A stretch of 25,872 nucleotides of DNA from contig CABFPE010000241.1 in assembly GCA_900660155.1 (NCBI GenBank), positions 941,493 to 967,364 of the forward strand, written 5' to 3'. Source of the stretch: Hofstenia miamia (lineage: Eukaryota; Xenacoelomorpha; Acoela; Hofsteniidae). The notes under the pieces were generated by a model that saw only the letters and a program-made list of their open reading frames with translations, ran no database searches and had not been told where the DNA came from. A program made the position numbers and the translations under genes. Numbering within the stretch: position 1 is the stretch's first letter; each line of letters starts with the position of its first letter. Of the stretch, positions 20,006 through 25,872 are shown piece by piece.

Positions 20006-21619
20006 TTACACCTCTAAATCAACTTTGTAAATTCTAAAAAAATCCAAGGTATTTTGAAAAACTAGAAACACAGAATTTGACGAAATGGCCATTGAATTAG
20101 CTCTTCCAATGCCCGTTTGTGTGTGGTAAACATTTTTAATAGATTTTTTTTCTAATAAATTAAGCCATTCATAGAAACCATTCTCATCATATGCAATAAG
20201 CACTTCGTTGGAAATAAATTTTGCGAATCGATAAAGCGAATTTTGAGCTTCAAAGGCGTGAAGAATACAAGACATGCTGAAAGAAAATATACAAATTTTG
20301 CCATTTCTTTCCCCAACAAATGCAATGTAATCTAGATCTTCACAGACGTCCATCATTATACAAGGAAATGGAACTTTAATCGACGATGTGTCATTCTCCA
20401 AAGTTACTATATTATATTTATAGACAACATCATTGTTACAACTTACAAATATGAAGTATTTGCAAGGACTTGAGCAGACGAAATTAACATTTTTGACCTT
20501 GCAAAAAGGGAGAAAAAACTCTTTGTAAATTGATTTGTCTTCTGTAAAATAGAACTTGGTTGTAGTTTGCACCAAAATTCCGGTTTGCAACAGAAGCAAA
20601 CATGCTTTTTCACCGTCCTTGCAACGAATTCCATTTTCAAAATGTTCTATCATGCTGTCTTCATACAAAACGCTAAGAGTACATTTTGATTTTTTAGATT
20701 TTAAAATGACTAATGCATTAAGATCAAAATCGTACTGAATATCCTTTACATGTTCTTGCTTGCCGTCATGGACCACAGATGAAAGCAATTCTTCTGTGCT
20801 GTTTAATCGAAAACATAAATCATTTCCTCGTTCAACCTTGCCTATTAAAAGTTCCATTTCTTTCTTAGCGTCTTGGTATAAAAAGTTTGCAGGTTTAATA
20901 TATAATGATTTGCAATCAAGATCTTCATCCTTGAGATCATTTGCAGCTTCAGCAGCAAAACAAATGTCTTCATAATCTTGGAGAATGTTCAAATTTAATT
21001 CGTTTGGTGAATATTTTCTACTTGTGTAATTTATAATAGTTAATAGTTTTTCAAGTTTACCGATGCTTTCCAAATCGTTTGAGGTATTACTGGTCATTGA
21101 AGACAAAGTTGAATTTTTTTCATTGAAAATCTCACTAACCGTCTTAAGCGCAAAATTACGTCTGGAAACAAGCAAATCTTTTATTCTTTTATATTCCTTA
21201 TCATGAATATTTTTCCTTCTACGAACACTGTGAATCAATTCATCTATTTTTTCAGCATTTAATTTTTCTAATTGGGATAACTCTTTCAATAGTTGAAAGG
21301 CTTCATTGGTTACGTTAACTACTCGATGGTCTTTGTGATGCAATTCCGCACAGCTTCTGCAAATTGGAATTTTGCAAGATTCTTCTTTACAGAAAAATTC
21401 AAATTTCATTGCATGCTGATGACATAAAAACGAAGGATCATGAATAATAGGGCAACAGGGATGTTTGTGTGCATTGGAACAGTTGAAACAAAATATATCC
21501 GCGCAGCCTTTGCACAAGAACATAGCGTTATAGTCCATTACGTTTTTACATTCATTGCAGATCTTTGAATCAATTAAACTCTGAAGGTTTGGTTTTGGTA
21601 CAGACGGTTGCCAATCCAT
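20006..21619 (-). CDS. B-box/TRIM-like protein, two B-boxes, coiled coil, probable beta-propeller; no RING
   Basis: This is an intact 537-codon single exon from ATG 21619 to the stop at 20006-20008. Residues 21-53 form a B-box type 1 zinc site (C21, C24, C36, C39, C44, C47, H51, H53). Residues 66-98 form a B-box type 2 (C66, H69, C77, C82 or nearby, C87, C90, H95, H98). Residues ~104-200 are Leu/Lys/Glu-rich and helical, the usual coiled coil for TRIM dimerisation. Residues ~270-537 are beta-rich, with strands of the YKYNIVTL, YIAFVGERNGKICIFSF and EVLIAYDENGFYEWL type, suggesting an NHL/WD-like propeller used to bind partners. There is no RING finger, so E3 ligase activity is not predicted; a scaffold or regulatory role is an inference. 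A TTTTTAG lies just upstream of the ATG on the coding strand, so a 5' untranslated exon is possible. It is the only gene here without a break. Confidence 0.9.
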   Translation of the reverse strand: MDWQPSVPKPNLQSLIDSKICNECKNVMDYNAMFLCKGCADIFCFNCSNAHKHPCCPIIHDPSFLCHQHAMKFEFFCKEESCKIPICRSCAELHHKDHRVVNVTNEAFQLLKELSQLEKLNAEKIDELIHSVRRRKNIHDKEYKRIKDLLVSRRNFALKTVSEIFNEKNSTLSSMTSNTSNDLESIGKLEKLLTIINYTSRKYSPNELNLNILQDYEDICFAAEAANDLKDEDLDCKSLYIKPANFLYQDAKKEMELLIGKVERGNDLCFRLNSTEELLSSVVHDGKQEHVKDIQYDFDLNALVILKSKKSKCTLSVLYEDSMIEHFENGIRCKDGEKACLLLLQTGILVQTTTKFYFTEDKSIYKEFFLPFCKVKNVNFVCSSPCKYFIFVSCNNDVVYKYNIVTLENDTSSIKVPFPCIMMDVCEDLDYIAFVGERNGKICIFSFSMSCILHAFEAQNSLYRFAKFISNEVLIAYDENGFYEWLNLLEKKSIKNVYHTQTGIGRANSMAISSNSVFLVFQNTLDFFRIYKVDLEV

Positions 21620-21790
21620 ATAATACTACTAAAAATAAATATACTAAAGTTCAAATAAAGGTAAAAACCAAAAATAGAAGTATGCAACCTCAAAATAAAT
21701 AGCCAAAAATAAATAAGTTAAAAATTTAATGTGTAAATTTATTTTTGGTTATGTATTAAATTACTAAATATCTTTAGTTTTTTACCCAGA
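21620..21790. promoter_or_regulatory. Upstream flank and likely promoter/5' UTR region of the B-box gene
   Basis: This is very AT-rich DNA before the start codon on the coding strand, with an ATTATATGG context at the ATG and several A/T runs. No clear TATA box, initiator or binding site could be fixed, so this marks position only. Confidence 0.35.
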
Positions 21791-23207
21791 ATGCTTTTTT
21801 TAACAAATAAATCATTAACTGTAAATATAGATCAGAATATTTAAAAACATGACAAAAGTTTATAAATTGGGCGGTTATGGGTACATGAGGTCAAGGTGAA
21901 GCTAATTCGCTAAGCCATTGAACAGAATGGAAACAACGATTGCAATAAAATTTCCAGTTTATTTCCAAAATAGGATTAATGAAACTGGTGACAATATTAG
22001 ATAGTGATGTTTTTCTAGGCAACTGCTAATTGCAACATACAGATTTGCCACAAATACCCCTTTTATTTTATTTGACGGCATGCAAAACAATGGTTATGCC
22101 CCAAACATGAATCTCTTTATTTCGTAATATCAAAATAATCATTCAAGCAACAATTGGAAAAAAACTTTAACAGTAGCTTAAAAATGTTAATTTGTTTTTT
22201 ATAATTTCCAGTGATGACCAATTAAACTAATAGTTTATCTATAGCTTAACTATTAACTATTTAGTTAAAATGAGAAAGCAATAATTTAACTGTCTTCTCA
22301 AAAGTATCGTATTTGACTGAAAATCGTAAAAATCCACTGAAAATTGAAAACTTGAAAATTCGATTAATCATGTTTGGATGCGATGATAAAATTTCATTCG
22401 AAATTGTTTGATTCGATTTGAGAATTTCACCGATTATTGCGTGTTATATTTTACCTTAGTGCTGATTATTTAAATAATTTTGAAGCATTCAACAAATTCT
22501 GATTTTATTGCAACATTTTTGTCTCTCCCGCGAAGCTAAGTTTGCAACAAGCCCTTGTCACCTCCCGGGCTAAGCATTTTTTGCGCACACAATCTCTTGA
22601 CCATTCTTTCAGTTTCAATTTGTAAATAGTTAAATTTATTAATTAAAATTAATGAAAATAATTTAACTGGTGAAAAATAGTTAAATTAATTTAACTGGTC
22701 AACACTCGTAAATTCCTTTATTTTATTGTTTTTCTAAATTCATTAATAGCAATTTAATCAGTTAATATGAAAAAACACAAAATAGTTTATCAATTTTCAA
22801 ATGAATGATTTGAGTAAATAACACTTATATCTAATCTTGATTATTTCTTGAATAAACTTCACTGTTAAAAATGAAGTTAGGTAATTAAGCAGTTGTCGGC
22901 AGTGACGGATCGTCTGGGCTATGTTTTAGATTTTAAAATTTTCCAATGGTTTTGAAAATGCAATTTTAAATGTCAAGATAATAAATTCGAATATAAACTC
23001 ATCGCCAACTTCGAAGCAAGCACTATAGCAAAAGTTAGTGATATTAATCAATAGTTTATAGTTGATTATTAGTTTCCTGAATTGCTTAGAATGCTGTGTA
23101 AGTGAAGGAGGGTATCAGAAATGTAGGGTGTTTAATATCAAAATATAAACATTAACAAATAAATTAAAATTTATTCAAAAATAAAACAAAACTTATTTTT
23201 TTTCCTT
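21791..23207. repeat. Long direct repeat, copy A (1417 bp)
   Basis: From ATGCTTTTTTTAACAAATAA to the run ending TTTTCCTT this is repeated at 23209-24626 with, by eye, only two differences: one base missing here (AGTTTATCAATT against AGTTTAATCAATT) and GGAGGG against GGAGGT near the 3' end. It ends exactly at the N at 23208. No gene is seen in it. It includes AGTTAA-rich, partly self-complementary stretches near 22240-22270 and 22625-22700. Confidence 0.95.
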
Positions 23208-23208
23208 N
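23208..23208. other. Single N at a contig join
   Basis: One ambiguous base exactly at the boundary between copy A and copy B of the long repeat. It most likely marks a scaffold join of unknown or negative gap size rather than an uncalled base. Confidence 0.75.
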
Positions 23209-24626
23209 ATGCTTTTTTTAACAAATAAATCATTAACTGTAAATATAGATCAGAATATTTAAAAACATGACAAAAGTTTATAAATTGGGCGGTTATGGGT
23301 ACATGAGGTCAAGGTGAAGCTAATTCGCTAAGCCATTGAACAGAATGGAAACAACGATTGCAATAAAATTTCCAGTTTATTTCCAAAATAGGATTAATGA
23401 AACTGGTGACAATATTAGATAGTGATGTTTTTCTAGGCAACTGCTAATTGCAACATACAGATTTGCCACAAATACCCCTTTTATTTTATTTGACGGCATG
23501 CAAAACAATGGTTATGCCCCAAACATGAATCTCTTTATTTCGTAATATCAAAATAATCATTCAAGCAACAATTGGAAAAAAACTTTAACAGTAGCTTAAA
23601 AATGTTAATTTGTTTTTTATAATTTCCAGTGATGACCAATTAAACTAATAGTTTATCTATAGCTTAACTATTAACTATTTAGTTAAAATGAGAAAGCAAT
23701 AATTTAACTGTCTTCTCAAAAGTATCGTATTTGACTGAAAATCGTAAAAATCCACTGAAAATTGAAAACTTGAAAATTCGATTAATCATGTTTGGATGCG
23801 ATGATAAAATTTCATTCGAAATTGTTTGATTCGATTTGAGAATTTCACCGATTATTGCGTGTTATATTTTACCTTAGTGCTGATTATTTAAATAATTTTG
23901 AAGCATTCAACAAATTCTGATTTTATTGCAACATTTTTGTCTCTCCCGCGAAGCTAAGTTTGCAACAAGCCCTTGTCACCTCCCGGGCTAAGCATTTTTT
24001 GCGCACACAATCTCTTGACCATTCTTTCAGTTTCAATTTGTAAATAGTTAAATTTATTAATTAAAATTAATGAAAATAATTTAACTGGTGAAAAATAGTT
24101 AAATTAATTTAACTGGTCAACACTCGTAAATTCCTTTATTTTATTGTTTTTCTAAATTCATTAATAGCAATTTAATCAGTTAATATGAAAAAACACAAAA
24201 TAGTTTAATCAATTTTCAAATGAATGATTTGAGTAAATAACACTTATATCTAATCTTGATTATTTCTTGAATAAACTTCACTGTTAAAAATGAAGTTAGG
24301 TAATTAAGCAGTTGTCGGCAGTGACGGATCGTCTGGGCTATGTTTTAGATTTTAAAATTTTCCAATGGTTTTGAAAATGCAATTTTAAATGTCAAGATAA
24401 TAAATTCGAATATAAACTCATCGCCAACTTCGAAGCAAGCACTATAGCAAAAGTTAGTGATATTAATCAATAGTTTATAGTTGATTATTAGTTTCCTGAA
24501 TTGCTTAGAATGCTGTGTAAGTGAAGGAGGTTATCAGAAATGTAGGGTGTTTAATATCAAAATATAAACATTAACAAATAAATTAAAATTTATTCAAAAA
24601 TAAAACAAAACTTATTTTTTTTCCTT
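23209..24626. repeat. Long direct repeat, copy B (1418 bp)
   Basis: A near-identical copy of 21791-23207, starting directly after the N. After TTTTCCTT it runs on into TACTAGAAAAATAATCC, sequence that copy A lacks because that contig stops there. No gene is recognised. Confidence 0.95.
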
Positions 24627-25452
24627 TACTAGAAAAATAATCCTAGCAAACACATTCAAAGAATATATTATAGCGTCATTTGCTAAGAAGTGAGTATAAC
24701 AGATGTATTTTTATAAGATTATAGGTATAAGTAGAAACATGAATATTTATATAATGGCAGCATCAAACTTCTTAAAGGAGGGGCAAAACATTTTTGCATG
24801 TATGATATTTTAGAAAGCTGATTTTGATAAAAAAAATATTTTATTTCAAATCAATTTCTGTTAGAAGAATTTAATCATATAATTGAAAGAGAATATGGAG
24901 ATGAAATCTTATTTTCCAAGCATTTGATTATCCGAAGTAATGTGCTATAATCTGCTTTAATCTCCCATCCCATGTGAAAAATATATGAATATAGGCCTAT
25001 GGTTTGTTTTTTCTTCTACCCAACTATTTTGAAATCAATATTTACCAGGCTTGGTGTGCAATTGCACAAGTGTGCAAAATCTGTGCAGCTGCACACTTGT
25101 GCAGGTTTGAAATGGAGGTCGATAGACTGCACAATTGCATTCTTGTGCAACTGCACAAGCACAAATTTGTGCCGCTGTTTCCAGCACATCACCAGTTTCA
25201 CCCTAAAGTAATACCTACTACCGGTAAAGCAAAATGTTCTATTCACTCAAATAAAAGTCACGGATCGTATTTATTTTGATCTAAATTTGTCAAAAATCGC
25301 CGATCTTTGAGCATACAAATGCAATTTTCTCAACCAATTTTCAAGATATTTACACTCGGTTGCTCGCAAAATTCTTCTGTATGCTGTACACATTAAATAT
25401 TGTACATAATATTTAAATAAATATTGTACACAAACTTTGTTATATAAATAAG
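24627..25452. other. Single-copy stretch between the two joins
   Basis: AT-rich DNA with no assignable gene. It contains the TGCA cluster. The open frames at 24999-25279 on both strands are by-products of that quasi-palindromic cluster. The final part (25380-25450) has overlapping TTGTACA/ATATTTAAATA repeats just before the second N. The first 30 bases (24627-24655) recur at the end of the window. Confidence 0.5.
25057..25155. repeat. Cluster of ten TGCA tetramers, mostly as TGCACAA/TTGTGCA
   Basis: TGCA starts at 25057, 25063, 25073, 25084, 25090, 25100, 25128, 25136, 25146 and 25152. Most are embedded in TGCACA or its complement TGTGCA, giving several overlapping inverted pairs such as TTGCACAAGTGTGCAA. 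The patch is markedly less AT-rich than its surroundings. It could be an array of binding sites for a bHLH- or other palindrome-binding factor, a decayed short tandem repeat or a hairpin. The role is unknown. Confidence 0.85.
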
Positions 25453-25453
25453 N
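25453..25453. other. Single N at a second contig join
   Basis: One ambiguous base, after which the sequence jumps back to a point inside copy B. It is interpreted as a scaffold join like that at 23208. Confidence 0.75.
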
Positions 25454-25872
25454 ATAACACTTATATCTAATCTTGATTATTTCTTGAATAAACTTCACTG
25501 TTAAAAATGAAGTTAGGTAATTAAGCAGTTGTCGGCAGTGACGGATCGTCTGGGCTATGTTTTAGATTTTAAAATTTTCCAATGGTTTTGAAAATGCAAT
25601 TTTAAATGTCAAGATAATAAATTCGAATATAAACTCATCGCCAACTTCGAAGCAAGCACTATAGCAAAAGTTAGTGATATTAATCAATAGTTTATAGATG
25701 ATTATTAGTTTCCTGAATTGCTTAGAATGCTGTGTAAGTGAAGGAGGGTATCAGAAATGTAGGGTGTTTAATATCAAAATATAAACATTAACAAATAAAT
25801 TAAAATTTATTCAAAAATAAAACAAAACTTATTTTTTTTCCTTTACTAGAAAAATAATCCTAGCAAACACAT
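25454..25872. repeat. Long direct repeat, partial third copy (419 bp to window end)
   Basis: It repeats 24237-24655 with about two base differences (GATGATTATT against GTTGATTATT, and GGAGGG against GGAGGT). It starts exactly after the N and is still matching, including the 30 bases beyond the end of copy A, when the window stops. Confidence 0.93.

Noticed and set aside
24999..25279. Overlapping open frames on both strands near the right end
   Set aside because: They arise from the TGCA-rich quasi-palindrome, which avoids stops in several frames. No protein signature is present.

Overview
The window is AT-rich eukaryotic DNA from what is most likely an invertebrate animal. Intergenic stretches are long, (TA)n tracts occur, and the only intact gene found is a metazoan-type B-box/TRIM-like protein. 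It lies among decayed DNA transposons of the P, Polinton/Maverick and other classes. The species cannot be named from the sequence. Nothing bacterial is present: no operons, no Shine-Dalgarno pattern and no CRISPR array.

Layout. 1-1740 has no assignable gene. 1861-3934 (+) is a broken P-superfamily (THAP9/P-element-like) transposase. 4467-13619 is a 9.15 kb element with ~1 kb terminal inverted repeats, AG...CT ends and a near-perfect 6-bp target duplication (ACTGCC/ACTGCT), which I read as a Polinton/Maverick-type element. Its interior holds decayed copies of a major capsid protein-like gene, an adenain-like cysteine protease and two tandem, diverged copies of a penton/minor-capsid-like gene. 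I see no DNA polymerase B, integrase or packaging ATPase. A 638-bp foldback element (6556-7193) sits inside it, and its left inverted repeat carries ~470 bp that the right one lacks. 13948-14397 (-) is a 150-codon remnant of another transposase-like gene, interrupted only by two stops. 16048-16488 (-) is an unassigned two-frame coding remnant. 16489-20005 has no assignable gene.

20006-21619 (-) is the one intact gene, a 537-codon single-exon protein with two B-box zinc fingers, a coiled coil and a probable beta-propeller C-terminus, but no RING.

The right end appears to be built from three contigs joined by single N characters at 23208 and 25453. 21791-23207 is repeated almost exactly at 23209-24626 and abuts the N on both sides, and the piece after the second N repeats 24237-24655. 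This looks more like overlapping contigs (or two haplotypes) that were never merged than like a real tandem duplication. A cluster of ten TGCA tetramers in 99 bp (25057-25155) lies in the unique DNA between them.

The capsid, protease and penton-like genes would together have served virion assembly and maturation of the Polinton-type element. All are broken now, so no working mobile system is expected from this copy.
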